Assembly (NCBI GenBank): GCA_045105235.1
Contig: JBGCDH010000016.1
Span: 124,001-188,000, forward strand
Length of the DNA: 64,000 nt
Direction: 5' to 3'
Source: GCA-2684655 sp045105235
GTDB lineage: Bacteria > Planctomycetota > UBA1135 > UBA2386
Shown: in pieces, positions 14,671 through 24,584 of the stretch
How the letters are laid out: every line of letters starts with the position of its first letter
How positions within the stretch are numbered: the stretch's first letter is position 1
The notes under the pieces: model-generated
What the model saw: only the letters and a program-made list of their open reading frames with translations
Told to the model about the DNA's origin: nothing
The model's database searches: none
Translations under genes and position numbers: made by a program

Positions 14671-17292
14671 ATGACCGAGCAGAAGCAGACGTACGACCCG
14701 GCCACGATCGAGCCCAAGTGGCAGCAGTTTTGGAGCGAGAACAAGGTGTTCCGCGCCAAGAATCCGGGCGATCCCGACTTCGACGCGAAGCAGCCGAAGT
14801 TCTACGCGCTCGACATGTTCCCCTATCCTTCGGGCTCCGGTCTGCACGTTGGGCACCCGGAGGGCTACACGGCGACCGACATCGTTTCGCGCTACAAGCG
14901 GGCGACCGGCCACAACGTGCTGCACCCGATGGGTTGGGATGCGTTTGGCCTGCCTGCCGAGCAGTATGCGATCCAGACCAACACGCACCCGGCCGTGACG
15001 ACCAAAGCAAACGTCGACACGTTTCGTCGGCAGCTGCAAACGCTTGGCTTCAGCTACGACTGGGATCGCGAATTCGGCACGTGCGATCCAAGCTACTTCA
15101 AGTGGACGCAGTGGATCTTCAAGCAGCTGCACGAGCGCGGCTTGGCCTACGAATCCAATGCACCGGTGTGGTGGTGCGAGGCGCTTGGGACCGTGCTGGC
15201 CAATGACGAAGTGATCAACGGTCGCAGCGAGCGCGGCGACCATCCCTGCGAGCGGCGGCCGCTGCGGCAGTGGGTTTTGAAGATCACCGACTACGCCGAT
15301 CGCCTGCTGCAGGACCTGGATCAGGTCGACTGGTCGGCGTCGCTCAAGGCGATGCAGCGCGAGTGGATCGGGCGCAGTGAGGGGGCGGAAGTCGAGTTTG
15401 ATGTGGAGGGCCATGACGGCCAGCGGCTGCGCGTCTTCACGACCCGGCCCGATACGCTGTTTGGCGCGTCGTTCATGGTGCTGGCGCCGGAGCACGAGCT
15501 GGTCGCCAAGATCACGACCGGCGACCAGCAGGGCGCCGTCGACGACTACATCAAGGCGGCGGCGGCCAAGTCGGAGCTCGAGCGCACGGATCTGGCCAAG
15601 GACAAGAGCGGCGTTTTTACGGGGGCCTACGCCCACAATCCGCTGTTTGCGAAGGACGACCCAAAGGGGCGAATCCCGATCTGGATCGCCGACTACGTCA
15701 TCGTCAGCTACGGCACGGGGGCGATCATGGCGGTGCCGGCGGGCGACGAGCGCGACTTTGAGTTTGCGCACCAGTTTGGCATCGCCATTCCAGGCATCTT
15801 TGCGCCGGCGACGGGCGATGCCGAATCGGACGCCAAGATCGCAGCCGGCGAGCTGTGCTGCACGGACGAAGCGCCGTACGCCGCGCACTGTCGGACCGCA
15901 GACGGCAAGGTCGACCTCGGTGGGCTTTCACTCGCCGACGGCAAGCGTCAGGTGATCGACTGGCTGGTTGCCGAAGGGCGCGGCGAGGCGAAGACGACCT
16001 TCCGGCTGCGCGACTGGCTGTTCAGCCGCCAGCGCTACTGGGGCGAGCCGTTCCCGGTGATCCATACCGAAGACGGCGTCGAGCTGGTGGCGGACGCGCA
16101 GCTGCCGGTGGAGCTACCGGTGATGGAAGACTTCAAGCCGGGCGGTCAGCCGGAGTCGCCGCTGATCCGTGCGGCCGATTGGGTGCAGACCAAAGACAGC
16201 GCCGGCCGCCCGGCGCAGCGCGAGATCAACACCATGCCCGGCGCGGCTGGTTCGAGTTGGTATTTCCTGCGCTTCTGCGATCCCCACAACGACCGAGAGT
16301 TCTGCAGCAAAGCAGCCAGCGACTACTGGCTGCCGGTGGATCTCTACGTTGGTGGCACCGAGCATGCCGTCGGGCACCTGCTCTATTCACGCTTTTGGAC
16401 CAAGGTGCTTCACGATCAGGGCCACGTCGCGGTCAAGGAGCCGTTTCACAAGCTCTACAACCAAGGCATGATCCAGGCGTTCGCCTATCAGAATGAGCGC
16501 GGCGCGGTTGTGCCAACGGCCGATACCGAAGTGCGCGGCGACGACGTCGTTCACAAAGAGACGGGCGAGGTGCTGAAGCAAACCGTCACCAAGATGTCGA
16601 AGCGCTACGGCAACGTCGTCAATCCCGACGACGTCGTCAAAGAGTTTGGCGCCGACACGCTGCGTCTTTACGAGATGTACATGGGGCCGCTGGCGGACAG
16701 CAAGCCGTGGAACCCCAAGGACGTGCCGGGCGTGCACCGCTTCTTGCAGCGGGCCTGGCGTTTGTGTGTGCCTGAGTTTGTCGAGAAGGGCAGCGTGCAC
16801 GAATGGCTGCGCCAAGATCGCGCCGATGACCCCGCGCTCGAAAAGGCGCTGCACCGCACCATCCACAAGGTGACCGGCGACATTGAGCGACTTGCGTTCA
16901 ACACCGCGATCGCCGCCATGATGATCTTTGTCAACGAGGCAACCAAGTCTCTCGACAAGCTGTCGCGAAGCCAGGCGCTGCGTTTTGCGCAGATTCTGCA
17001 GCCGCTAGCGCCGCACGTCTGTGAGGAGATTTGGCAGCGTCTCGGCGGCGAAGGATTGCTCGGCTATGCGCCGTGGCCGACGGTCGACGAGCGCCAGCTC
17101 GTTGATGACGAGGTCGAAATTGCGGTGCAGGTGCTCGGCAAGGTGCGCGCTCGCGTCACCGTCGCCACCGGTGCTGCCAAGGACGTCGTGCTCGCCGCCG
17201 CGCGCGAAGCGGTAGCCAGCTGGCTCGAAGGCAAGGACGTCAAGAAGGAGATCGTCGTGCCGGGCAAGCTGGTCAACTTCGTTGCCAAGTAG
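14671..17292 (+). CDS. leuS: Leucyl-tRNA synthetase
   Basis: An 873-residue class-Ia aminoacyl-tRNA synthetase that charges tRNA-Leu. The HIGH signature appears as HVGH at residues 59-62 after DMFPYPSGSGL, the KMSKS signature as KMSKR at 641-645, and the CP1 editing domain includes VFTTRPDTLFGAS. The order of domains and the size fit bacterial LeuRS. The variant R at the end of KMSKR is usual in LeuRS homologues. The start at 14671 gives MTEQKQTYDPATIEPKWQ, the expected N-terminus. It is 38 bases after the FG-GAP gene and convergent with the next gene. No T-box or leader peptide is seen. Confidence 0.98.
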   Translation: MTEQKQTYDPATIEPKWQQFWSENKVFRAKNPGDPDFDAKQPKFYALDMFPYPSGSGLHVGHPEGYTATDIVSRYKRATGHNVLHPMGWDAFGLPAEQYAIQTNTHPAVTTKANVDTFRRQLQTLGFSYDWDREFGTCDPSYFKWTQWIFKQLHERGLAYESNAPVWWCEALGTVLANDEVINGRSERGDHPCERRPLRQWVLKITDYADRLLQDLDQVDWSASLKAMQREWIGRSEGAEVEFDVEGHDGQRLRVFTTRPDTLFGASFMVLAPEHELVAKITTGDQQGAVDDYIKAAAAKSELERTDLAKDKSGVFTGAYAHNPLFAKDDPKGRIPIWIADYVIVSYGTGAIMAVPAGDERDFEFAHQFGIAIPGIFAPATGDAESDAKIAAGELCCTDEAPYAAHCRTADGKVDLGGLSLADGKRQVIDWLVAEGRGEAKTTFRLRDWLFSRQRYWGEPFPVIHTEDGVELVADAQLPVELPVMEDFKPGGQPESPLIRAADWVQTKDSAGRPAQREINTMPGAAGSSWYFLRFCDPHNDREFCSKAASDYWLPVDLYVGGTEHAVGHLLYSRFWTKVLHDQGHVAVKEPFHKLYNQGMIQAFAYQNERGAVVPTADTEVRGDDVVHKETGEVLKQTVTKMSKRYGNVVNPDDVVKEFGADTLRLYEMYMGPLADSKPWNPKDVPGVHRFLQRAWRLCVPEFVEKGSVHEWLRQDRADDPALEKALHRTIHKVTGDIERLAFNTAIAAMMIFVNEATKSLDKLSRSQALRFAQILQPLAPHVCEEIWQRLGGEGLLGYAPWPTVDERQLVDDEVEIAVQVLGKVRARVTVATGAAKDVVLAAAREAVASWLEGKDVKKEIVVPGKLVNFVAK

Positions 17293-17312
17293 TGGGCCGA
17301 GAGGTGCATGCC

Positions 17313-19751
17313 TCAGCGTGCAATCGGATCGAGGAGGATCTCGGTCTCTCCCTTCGGCTCCGTGACGACGTAGGTGCCCTCGTGGCTCTTCTTGCCGTCG
17401 GCGAACAGCTCGACTCGGAAGCTGCCCTTGGGCGTCGTGCAGGCCAGCTGCAGTGGCCGGGTTGGTTGCGTGCGAGTCTCGCTTGATCGGTCGCGAATCA
17501 CCTCTCCGCTCGCAGAGGTGACGACGTAGCGATAGCTCTTCGGCGGCGATTCTTCGGGGAACCAGGCGGTCATGCGCACCAGTTGGCCGGGGCGAAGGAT
17601 CACCTTTGCGGCGACGCTGGAGTTGGCGCGTATCGTGACCCGGACTTCTGCAGAAGTTGTGCCGCTTGCCGTGCAGAGCACGTTGTAGTCGCCGGGCGTG
17701 AGGTTGTCGATCTGCACACTGTCTTGCAGGCCGGGGCGCACCTGTGTGCTGCGCCCTGCGCCGTCGCGCTGCAGCCAGATCTTAGGCTCGATTGCCTCGG
17801 CCCCTTCGTCGCGCTCGATGCGCAGGTCGAGGGTTCCAGCGGCTACCGTGCGCAGGACGCCGGTGTCGAGCTCCGCGCCAGGCAGCAGATCAAACCAGCT
17901 GCTGGTGGCGAGCACGGTGTCCGCTTCGAGCAGCGAGAGCTGAAATCGGCACGGCTTGATGTTTTCGAAGCGGAACGCGCCGTCGACGACCTTGCCGTTG
18001 TCGTGGAACCAGCCTTGATCAGACGAGAGGGAGACGCGTAGCGCCTTGGGGTTGCGAATGCGCAGGCCGGCGTCATCGATCCGGCCTAGCACGGCTCCGG
18101 GCGGTAGCTTGACCGGCTTGTCGAAGGGCGCGCGCAGCTCAATCTGCCCTTGCCCAGGAACCAGAGCCTCGCGCTGCAGCGGCGGGGTTCCGTCCGGTGC
18201 ATCCCAGTACTGAACGCGTATCGAGTAGGTAGCGCTCGCGAGCTGGATGAAGCGAAAGGCACCCTTGCCGTTGTTGGTCTGCGTGTGCTGCTTGCCGTTC
18301 TCTTCGTTGGTGAGCATGACGAAGTGGTGAGGCATGGGGTTGCCGTCGCGGTACAGCACGACGCCAGAGATCGTCAGGCCTTCGCCGATGCTCGGATTCC
18401 AGGTCGTGACGCCGTCGGGCGTGATCTCGAGATGGGTCTGGTCATAGGCAACCGGCTCGCCCCACTGGAACCGTCCGCCGGGCTGCGCAAAGACGTGTGC
18501 CGAGCCCGCTGTCACGTTGTGCAGGGCGTAGCGGCCCTGCTGGTCGGCAGCGGTGGCGAGATAGCCGAACGTCTGCTCGAAGTCGATTTGGCCGGTTTGC
18601 ACGTAGTCCAGCCGCGGAGCAACGTCGTAGCAGTGGACGGTTGCACCCGGCATGGGCTGTCCCGCGTCGTCGGTGACGATGCCTCGAAGCGTGCCCGCGC
18701 GCTGCATGGCGACGTCGTGTTCGGATGTTTCGTTGGCGCGGACTTCACACATGCTGCGTGCGAAGCCGTAGCCCTCGCAGAATACTGTGAACGCATGTTC
18801 GCCCGGCGTCAGCCCCTCAAGCGCATAGCGGCCATGGCTGTCGGAGCGAGTCGTGCGGATCGACCAGCGCTCGATCACGCGGTCGCCACGCCTGTCGATA
18901 CGGCCGGACTCCTTGCCGATGCCAAGGCGCGCGTTGGCGATGGGCGCGCCGTTGGAGTTGGTCACGCGTCCACGTAGGGTTCCTCCTCGGGACGTCAGCT
19001 TGAGCGTGACCGTGGCAGGTTGTTGCGTGGTGTCGATCTCGTCGAGGTCGACGAGAGCCGATGGGCCATGGTTGGGCGCGAAGGCACCAAGCGATATGTG
19101 GATTGGAATATGTGTGAGGTGGAACTGCCCTTCACCATTGCTCTCACCGACAACGCTGCCGCCACCCGATTTCGGGTCCCGCGTTTGCAGCCAAATCGAA
19201 GCGCGGGCCACAGGTCGCGCGTTCGCATCCAGCACGAATCCTGAAACGTCGACACCAGCCTCCAGTTCGAAGGCGACATCTTGCTCTTCGCCCGTGACGT
19301 CGATGCGCAGTCGGTCGCCGCGGTGGCTGCGCAGGCTCCATCGGCCAGCCGGTATGCCTTCGAACTGCGCGATTCCATGCTCATTGGTCTCGCCGCTGGC
19401 GATCGTGCGATACGCCGAAGAACGGTCGGTTCCCCGTATCGAAAGCGCGACGCCGCCGCCCGCAGGTGCGCCGTCTGGCCACTGGGTGCGCACCGTGAGC
19501 AAGCCGGGCGTGATGCTGCGCGGTGCAGACCCGAGCGCGGCCGCCGCGCGCTCCGGCATGGCCGCGCTCGCTTTGGTCAGCGCCGGATCGCCGATGCTTG
19601 GCAGTGTCCCGTGCGCGGGCGCGGCTGCATGTTCGCCGCCGGTGGACTGGCCCTGCGGTAGGGTTGGTGCGGCCGGAGACCGCAGCAGGAACCAGCCGGC
19701 GGTCGCCGCGGCAGCCAGCAGCAGCACGGCATAGCATAGGGAACGATTCAT
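17313..19751 (-). CDS. Large secreted carboxypeptidase-regulatory-like protein
   Basis: An 812-residue exported or membrane-anchored protein. The N-terminus has one hydrophobic segment (LCYAVLLLAAAATAGWFLL) that serves as a signal anchor. The remainder holds several carboxypeptidase-regulatory-like or transthyretin-like beta-sandwich domains, seen as repeated phrases of the form SGFVLDANARPVARASI, RGRVTNSNGAPIANARLGI and RGIVTDDAGQPMPGATVHC, each followed by GRYALEGL or QGRYALHNV and an AGS/PGE turn. No catalytic motif is present. Such proteins are abundant in Planctomycetota and probably bind polymers or other surface proteins. An AGGAG lies 8 bases before the ATG. It is divergent from the DUF1549 gene. 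Confidence 0.85.
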   Translation of the reverse strand: MNRSLCYAVLLLAAAATAGWFLLRSPAAPTLPQGQSTGGEHAAAPAHGTLPSIGDPALTKASAAMPERAAAALGSAPRSITPGLLTVRTQWPDGAPAGGGVALSIRGTDRSSAYRTIASGETNEHGIAQFEGIPAGRWSLRSHRGDRLRIDVTGEEQDVAFELEAGVDVSGFVLDANARPVARASIWLQTRDPKSGGGSVVGESNGEGQFHLTHIPIHISLGAFAPNHGPSALVDLDEIDTTQQPATVTLKLTSRGGTLRGRVTNSNGAPIANARLGIGKESGRIDRRGDRVIERWSIRTTRSDSHGRYALEGLTPGEHAFTVFCEGYGFARSMCEVRANETSEHDVAMQRAGTLRGIVTDDAGQPMPGATVHCYDVAPRLDYVQTGQIDFEQTFGYLATAADQQGRYALHNVTAGSAHVFAQPGGRFQWGEPVAYDQTHLEITPDGVTTWNPSIGEGLTISGVVLYRDGNPMPHHFVMLTNEENGKQHTQTNNGKGAFRFIQLASATYSIRVQYWDAPDGTPPLQREALVPGQGQIELRAPFDKPVKLPPGAVLGRIDDAGLRIRNPKALRVSLSSDQGWFHDNGKVVDGAFRFENIKPCRFQLSLLEADTVLATSSWFDLLPGAELDTGVLRTVAAGTLDLRIERDEGAEAIEPKIWLQRDGAGRSTQVRPGLQDSVQIDNLTPGDYNVLCTASGTTSAEVRVTIRANSSVAAKVILRPGQLVRMTAWFPEESPPKSYRYVVTSASGEVIRDRSSETRTQPTRPLQLACTTPKGSFRVELFADGKKSHEGTYVVTEPKGETEILLDPIAR

Positions 19752-19877
19752 CGGTCGGTCTCCTGATGGGGGCGGCGAGTCGCACGCAACGGCGGGCTAT
19801 GTGTGTATTCGCTGTCCCAACTGTAGCGCGCTGGCGCTTGCTGTGGCGGCGGCCTTTCGGTTGCATTGCTGTCGCCC

Positions 19878-19883
19878 TACTGT
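19878..19883 (+). promoter_or_regulatory. -10 box TACTGT of the DUF1549 gene
   Basis: TACTGT is followed by 6 bases and the ATG at 19890. It lies in the 138-base divergent gap and fits the recurring leaderless spacing. Confidence 0.45.
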
Positions 19884-19889
19884 CACGGC

Positions 19890-22652
19890 ATGCTTCAGCG
19901 CGCCTCGCTCGCATCCTGGTTGGTGGTGGCCACGTTCGCGGCGGGCTCCATGGCGGTTGCGCAACGTGCGGACGCGCCGGAACGCAGCGATTCGGCCGCG
20001 AACTGGTGGGCCTACCAGCCCTTGCTCCGACCTGCGGTTCCCGACGTCACGAAGCGGGGGGACGATGGTGGCTGGGTGCGCTCGCCGATTGATGCGTTTG
20101 TCCTGTCCGGCTTGCGTGATCGCGGCCTGACCCCCGCACCAGCCGCCGATCGGCACACATTGCTTCGGCGGGTGACCTACGACCTGACGGGGTTGCCGCC
20201 AACGCAGCAGCAAATCGATGAGTTTGTTTCGGATGCTTCTGCCGAGGCCTATCAAAAAGTCGTCGACCGCTTGCTTGCGTCGCCGCAATACGGCGTGAAG
20301 TGGGCGCAGCACTGGCTGGATCTGGTTCGCTATGCGGAGACGGACGGCTACGAGCGAGACAGCAAGAAGCCGTTTGTCTGGCGCTATCGCGATTGGGTTG
20401 TGGCCGCGCTGAATGCGGACATGACCTACGGCGACTTTTTGGTCAAGCAGCTGGCTGGCGATGAGCTGCCCGATGCAAGGGTGCAAGACCATGTCGCAAC
20501 CGGCTTCTATCGCCTCGGGATCTGGGACGACGAGCCCACCGATCGTGAACAGCATCTCTACGATGCCTATGACGGCATGGCCGATACGACGGCGCGCGCG
20601 ACGCTGGCGATTTCGATGGGCTGTGCTCGTTGCCACGACCACAAGAAGGACCCCCTGCCGACAAAGGACTACTACGCGTTTCTAGGCCACTTCGAAAACG
20701 TGGCGCCGTACGACAAGCGCGCCCAAAAGCTCCCGGTCGACGGCGGCAAAGAGCGTTTCGAGCGTGCCATGGCGACCTTTGAGCGGGCCGAGCGCGAGTG
20801 TCGTGAGCAGATCCAGGACTTCCTCGGGCGCGCTCCGGCGGGCGCCGATGCCGATGCCGATGCCGATGACAACGACTCGCGCCGAGCCGTGGCGTTCTAC
20901 GCGGGAGACCGAGCAAGCCCGAAGGTGCTGTTCGATCACGTCGGCAAGAGCGACGGCAGTGTTCACGGGCACGTCGTGCAGGTCGATGGCTTGGTGGGCA
21001 AAGCGCTGCGCTTCGATGGGGACGACCACTGCCGCATTCCGCGCATCGTCGAAGGTTCGTTCACGGTTTCGTTCTTCGTCCGTAGCGACCAGCCTGGTCG
21101 TGGCCAAGATCGTGACCGGCGCTGGTTTCTCGGCTCGGGTCTGGTGGACGGTGAAGTGCCGGGTGTCGTGGACGACTGGGGCATTGCCTGGCTTGGCAAT
21201 GGCGTCATCGCCGCTGGGACGGGGCGTCCCGAGACGATTGTTTCGACGGATCCTGGCTACCACGACGGCGCTTGGCACCACGTCGCGTTCGCCCGTTCGC
21301 AGGAACTGGGACGCATTTCGCTCTACGTCGACGGGCGATTGGCCGCGACCAAGGCCGCGACGAAAGCGCCTCTGACGTCGCCCGACGATCTCGTCATCGG
21401 TCGATCTCGCCCGGGCAAGGATGCGTCGAACGCGGGCGGTTTCCGCGGCGACATCGATGAGCTTTCCTTCTATCGCTGTGAGCTGTCCGCGGCCGAGGTC
21501 ATGGCGCTTGCGTTTCGGGCGCCGAAGGGCGCGGCCGGCGGTGTAGCTTTGGCCGAGTTGCCAGCCGCTCGTCGGTGGCGCGATCTATCGCGGCCGCGCC
21601 TGCAAACGGTTTCGGTGCTAGCTGTGCGCGAGCGCGATCGCGAAGGGCGTTCGCCGGTGGTCAGGGTGCGCGGCAACGTGCATGCGCGCGGCGCGGAGGT
21701 TGCGCTTGGTGTCCCGAGCATGCTGGGGGCGTCGTCTGAGCAACTGCAGCGGCCGGCGCCGACCGCCGTGTCGACCGGGCGTCGACTGGCGTTGGCCAAC
21801 TGGATCGTTCGCCCCGACAACCGGCTCACTTGGCGGGTTCTTGCCAATCGCCTTTGGCAGCACCACTTTGGCCGCGGCATCGTGCGCTCGTCCAACGACT
21901 TTGGCCGACTTGGGGCGCTGCCAACGCACCCCAAGCTGCTTGACTGGCTCGCTTGCGAGGTGGTTTCTAGCGGTCAGCGATGGAAAGCGATGCACCGGCT
22001 GATCGTGATGTCCTCGACGTATCGGATGTCCTCGCAGGCCAGCGCCCGCGAGCTTGCGCAGGATCCGCAGAACGACGCCTTCTGGCGGTTCAACCGCCGG
22101 CGCTTGACGGCCGAAGAGGTGCGCGACTCGATCCTCGCAGTCAACGGCACGGTCAATCTAGCGTTGGGCGGGCCGAGCGTCTTTCCACCGTTGCCAGCTG
22201 CCGTGCTGCAAACGGCCTCGCGTCCAGATGCCGCATGGGGTCGCTCGACGCCGGAGCAGGCGGCGCGCCGCAGCCTTTTCGTGCACGTCAAGCGGTCGTT
22301 GCCTGAGCCACTGTTGGCCGCCTTCGATCGTGCCGATACCGACAGCAGCTGTCCGGTTCGGTTTGCGACGGTTCAGCCAACGCAGGCGTTGACGATGGTC
22401 AATGGCGACTTCGCCAACCTGCAGGCGCAGCGACTTGCGGAGCGGTTGCAGCAAGAAGCGAAGGGCCTGCGCGCCCAGCTGCGTCGAGGGCTGGAGCTGT
22501 GTTCGCAGCGCCCGCCACGCGATGCCGATGAGGCGCGCTTGTTTGTGCTGGCGTGCGATCTGCAGCGCGAGTTTGGCAGAAGCGAGAGCGAGGCGCTGCA
22601 GCGATGCTGCCTCGTTTTGCTGAACTGCAACGAGTTCCTATTTGTTGACTGA
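19890..22652 (+). CDS. DUF1549/DUF1553 protein with central LamG-like domain
   Basis: A 920-residue secreted protein typical of Planctomycetota. After a signal peptide (LVVATFAAGSMAVAQ) comes DUF1549 (SPIDAFVLSGLRDRG, LLRRVTYDLTGLPPT, HWLDLVRYAETDGYE), including a CARCH motif at residues 245-249 that could bind heme. A concanavalin/LamG-like sandwich is inserted at about 340-545 (GNGVIAAGTGRPETIV, WHHVAFARS). The C-terminal part is DUF1553 (RPDNRLTWRVLANRLWQHHFGRG, SSTYRMSSQ). Many relatives begin with a planctomycete cytochrome-c domain; this one does not. The family is associated with polysaccharide use but the activity is unproven. The following DUF1501 gene belongs to the same operon. Confidence 0.93.
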   Translation: MLQRASLASWLVVATFAAGSMAVAQRADAPERSDSAANWWAYQPLLRPAVPDVTKRGDDGGWVRSPIDAFVLSGLRDRGLTPAPAADRHTLLRRVTYDLTGLPPTQQQIDEFVSDASAEAYQKVVDRLLASPQYGVKWAQHWLDLVRYAETDGYERDSKKPFVWRYRDWVVAALNADMTYGDFLVKQLAGDELPDARVQDHVATGFYRLGIWDDEPTDREQHLYDAYDGMADTTARATLAISMGCARCHDHKKDPLPTKDYYAFLGHFENVAPYDKRAQKLPVDGGKERFERAMATFERAERECREQIQDFLGRAPAGADADADADDNDSRRAVAFYAGDRASPKVLFDHVGKSDGSVHGHVVQVDGLVGKALRFDGDDHCRIPRIVEGSFTVSFFVRSDQPGRGQDRDRRWFLGSGLVDGEVPGVVDDWGIAWLGNGVIAAGTGRPETIVSTDPGYHDGAWHHVAFARSQELGRISLYVDGRLAATKAATKAPLTSPDDLVIGRSRPGKDASNAGGFRGDIDELSFYRCELSAAEVMALAFRAPKGAAGGVALAELPAARRWRDLSRPRLQTVSVLAVRERDREGRSPVVRVRGNVHARGAEVALGVPSMLGASSEQLQRPAPTAVSTGRRLALANWIVRPDNRLTWRVLANRLWQHHFGRGIVRSSNDFGRLGALPTHPKLLDWLACEVVSSGQRWKAMHRLIVMSSTYRMSSQASARELAQDPQNDAFWRFNRRRLTAEEVRDSILAVNGTVNLALGGPSVFPPLPAAVLQTASRPDAAWGRSTPEQAARRSLFVHVKRSLPEPLLAAFDRADTDSSCPVRFATVQPTQALTMVNGDFANLQAQRLAERLQQEAKGLRAQLRRGLELCSQRPPRDADEARLFVLACDLQREFGRSESEALQRCCLVLLNCNEFLFVD

Positions 22653-22681
22653 CGCCATTGGGCAACCACGCAAGAGATCCG

Positions 22682-24130
22682 ATGAGCTTTTCAAGCAACA
22701 TGTGCGGGCGTTCACGCCGCGAGTTTCTGTGGCAGGCTGGCGCAGGCTTTACCAGCCTCGGGTTGGTCGATGCACTGTCGCGTGATGGTTTCTTTGCGGC
22801 GCGGGCGAGCAGCCTCATCGACGGCCCGTTGACGCCCAAGCAGCCGCATCACCCGCCCAAGGCCAAGGCGTGCATTTTCCTGTTCATGTATGGCGGTCCT
22901 AGCCATGTCGATACCTTCGACTACAAGCCAAGCCTGTACCCGCTCGACGGCAAGACCATCGACATTGCGACCAAGGGGCGCGGCGGCAGCAAGAAGCAGG
23001 GGCGCGTAGTGGGGCCGAAATGGCAGTTTCAGCGTTACGGCCAAAGCGGCAAGTGGATCAGCGACCTGTTCCCGCACATTGGCGGTTGTGCTGATGACCT
23101 TGCATTTGTGCACAGCATGTATGCCGATTCGCCACTGCACGGCTCCGCCATGCTGATGATGAACTCCGGCCGGATCCTGTCGGGAGCCCCGTGCCTAGGC
23201 AGCTGGGTCAATTACGGCTTGGGCACGGTCAACCAAAACTTGCCGGGCTTCGTCGTGATGCTTGACAAGACTGGCGGACCGATCTCCGGCGCCAAGAACT
23301 GGCATTCGGGGTATATGCCGGCTGTCTACCAGGGCACGGTGCTGCGGCCGACGGGAGAGCCGATCCTCGACCTGAACGTTCCCAGCGGCATGAAGGCGCG
23401 CGAGCAACGCCGTTTGCTGGACGCGCTGCGCGAGCAGAATGAAGCGCATCTTGCAGCGCGTGCTGCCGACAGCGAACTCGCGGCGCGGATCGAAAGCTAT
23501 GAGTTGGCCTATCGCATGCAGAGCCACGCGCCCGAGGCGATCGATCTCAGCCAAGAGGATGCAGGCACGCGATCGCTCTACGGCCTCGACGACGAGCGTA
23601 CCGAGGACTTTGGCCGCAAATGCCTGCTGGCGCGGCGAATGGTCGAGCGCGGTGTGCGCTTCATTCAGATCTACAGCGGCGGCAACCACAACGACCACAA
23701 CTGGGACGCCCACGGTGATCTTGAGCACAATCACAACAAGCATGCCAAGGCCACGGACAAGCCGATCGCGGGATTGCTAGCCGACCTCAAGCGGCGCGGA
23801 CTGCTCGATTCAACGATCGTTGTTTGGGGCGGCGAGTTCGGCCGACAGCCAACGGCCGAATACCAACAGGGAACCGGGCGCGACCACAACTCCGCCGGCT
23901 TCACGATGTGGCTTGCGGGCGGCGGCGTAAAGCCGGGCGTCTCGGTTGGAGCGACCGACGAGCTCGGCAACCGCGCCGTCGAGAAGCCGTTCCACGTCAA
24001 GCGGCTGCACGCGACGATCCTGCAGCTGATGGGGCTCGATCCCAATCGGCTGGCCTACTTCCACGCGGGGCTCGACCAGCGTCTGGTCGGCACCGAAGGC
24101 GCGACGCCAATCCACGAATTGCTGGCCTGA
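22682..24130 (+). CDS. DUF1501 family protein
   Basis: A 482-residue protein of the DUF1501 family, which has an alkaline-phosphatase/sulfatase-like core. The N-terminus carries SRREFLWQAGAG, a Tat-like motif, followed by IFLFMYGGPSHVDTFDYKP, which provides probable metal ligands, and later FIQIYSGGNHNDHNWDAH, VVWGGEFGRQPTAE and GRDHNSAGFTMW. These His/Asp clusters are conserved in the family. It starts 29 bases after the DUF1549/1553 gene, the arrangement seen across Planctomycetota, so the two proteins very likely act together outside the cytoplasm. The ATG at 22682 is preferred over a TTG at 22658 because it begins just before the conserved region. Confidence 0.95.
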   Translation: MSFSSNMCGRSRREFLWQAGAGFTSLGLVDALSRDGFFAARASSLIDGPLTPKQPHHPPKAKACIFLFMYGGPSHVDTFDYKPSLYPLDGKTIDIATKGRGGSKKQGRVVGPKWQFQRYGQSGKWISDLFPHIGGCADDLAFVHSMYADSPLHGSAMLMMNSGRILSGAPCLGSWVNYGLGTVNQNLPGFVVMLDKTGGPISGAKNWHSGYMPAVYQGTVLRPTGEPILDLNVPSGMKAREQRRLLDALREQNEAHLAARAADSELAARIESYELAYRMQSHAPEAIDLSQEDAGTRSLYGLDDERTEDFGRKCLLARRMVERGVRFIQIYSGGNHNDHNWDAHGDLEHNHNKHAKATDKPIAGLLADLKRRGLLDSTIVVWGGEFGRQPTAEYQQGTGRDHNSAGFTMWLAGGGVKPGVSVGATDELGNRAVEKPFHVKRLHATILQLMGLDPNRLAYFHAGLDQRLVGTEGATPIHELLA

Positions 24131-24160
24131 TGCGGCGTGTTTGGCGCTGGTGGCCGCCGG

Positions 24161-24184
24161 CTAGTAGCTAGTAACTAGCACTAG
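24161..24184. repeat. CTAG repeats at the stop of the small minus-strand gene
   Basis: Four CTAG units at irregular 7- and 6-base steps surround the TAG stop (24181-24183) of the minus-strand gene, so further TAG codons follow the real one. Confidence 0.6.
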
Positions 24185-24480
24185 TTGCGCGACGGCTGGC
24201 GCGGCTGCGGCGACGGCATCATGATTTCCGGCGCTTCGTCGTGCATTTCGATCGCGATCATCGAGGCGAGGTAGATGCTGGCAGCTTCCGGTTCATCGGC
24301 GATGAGTTCGCTGGCGGCTTCGGCGAAGTCTTCGAACGTCAGGAGGCCGTCGCGTCCTCGTCCGAGGAGCCGCTCGCAGAAGTCCAGGGCGACGGGCGCG
24401 ACAAGCTGGCGCAGGGATTCTTTCGGCTGAAGGGGCGTCTGGGAGTTCGCCGGAGAGGTTGTTGGGGAGGTTGTCGTCAT
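24181..24480 (-). CDS. Small acidic hypothetical protein
   Basis: A 99-residue cytoplasmic protein of unknown function. The N-terminal 20 residues are Thr/Ser/Pro-rich; the core (SLRQLVAPVALDFCERLLGRG, FEDFAEAASELIADEPEAAS, IYLASMIAIEMHDEAPE) is predicted to be all helical and acidic. No signal peptide or known domain is recognised. The ATG at 24480 is preceded by AAGGAA at a good distance; an ATG at 24501 is an alternative. It lies downstream of the SenB-like gene on the same strand with about 100 bases between, so the two may be co-transcribed. Confidence 0.65.
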   Translation of the reverse strand: MTTTSPTTSPANSQTPLQPKESLRQLVAPVALDFCERLLGRGRDGLLTFEDFAEAASELIADEPEAASIYLASMIAIEMHDEAPEIMMPSPQPRQPSRN

Positions 24481-24584
24481 CGGTGGGTTCCTTGCGAGCA
24501 TCGCTGGGCATAGTTTGCAGCGACTCACACGAGGGAGTGTTCCGACGGGGGCGCCGATTCGGAGCACGGGTGCTTGCGCGCGCC

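Noticed and set aside
14044..15888. A 614-codon minus-strand frame antisense to the FG-GAP and leuS genes
   Set aside because: It mirrors the codon bias of the real genes in G+C-rich DNA and is Arg/Asp-rich without any domain.
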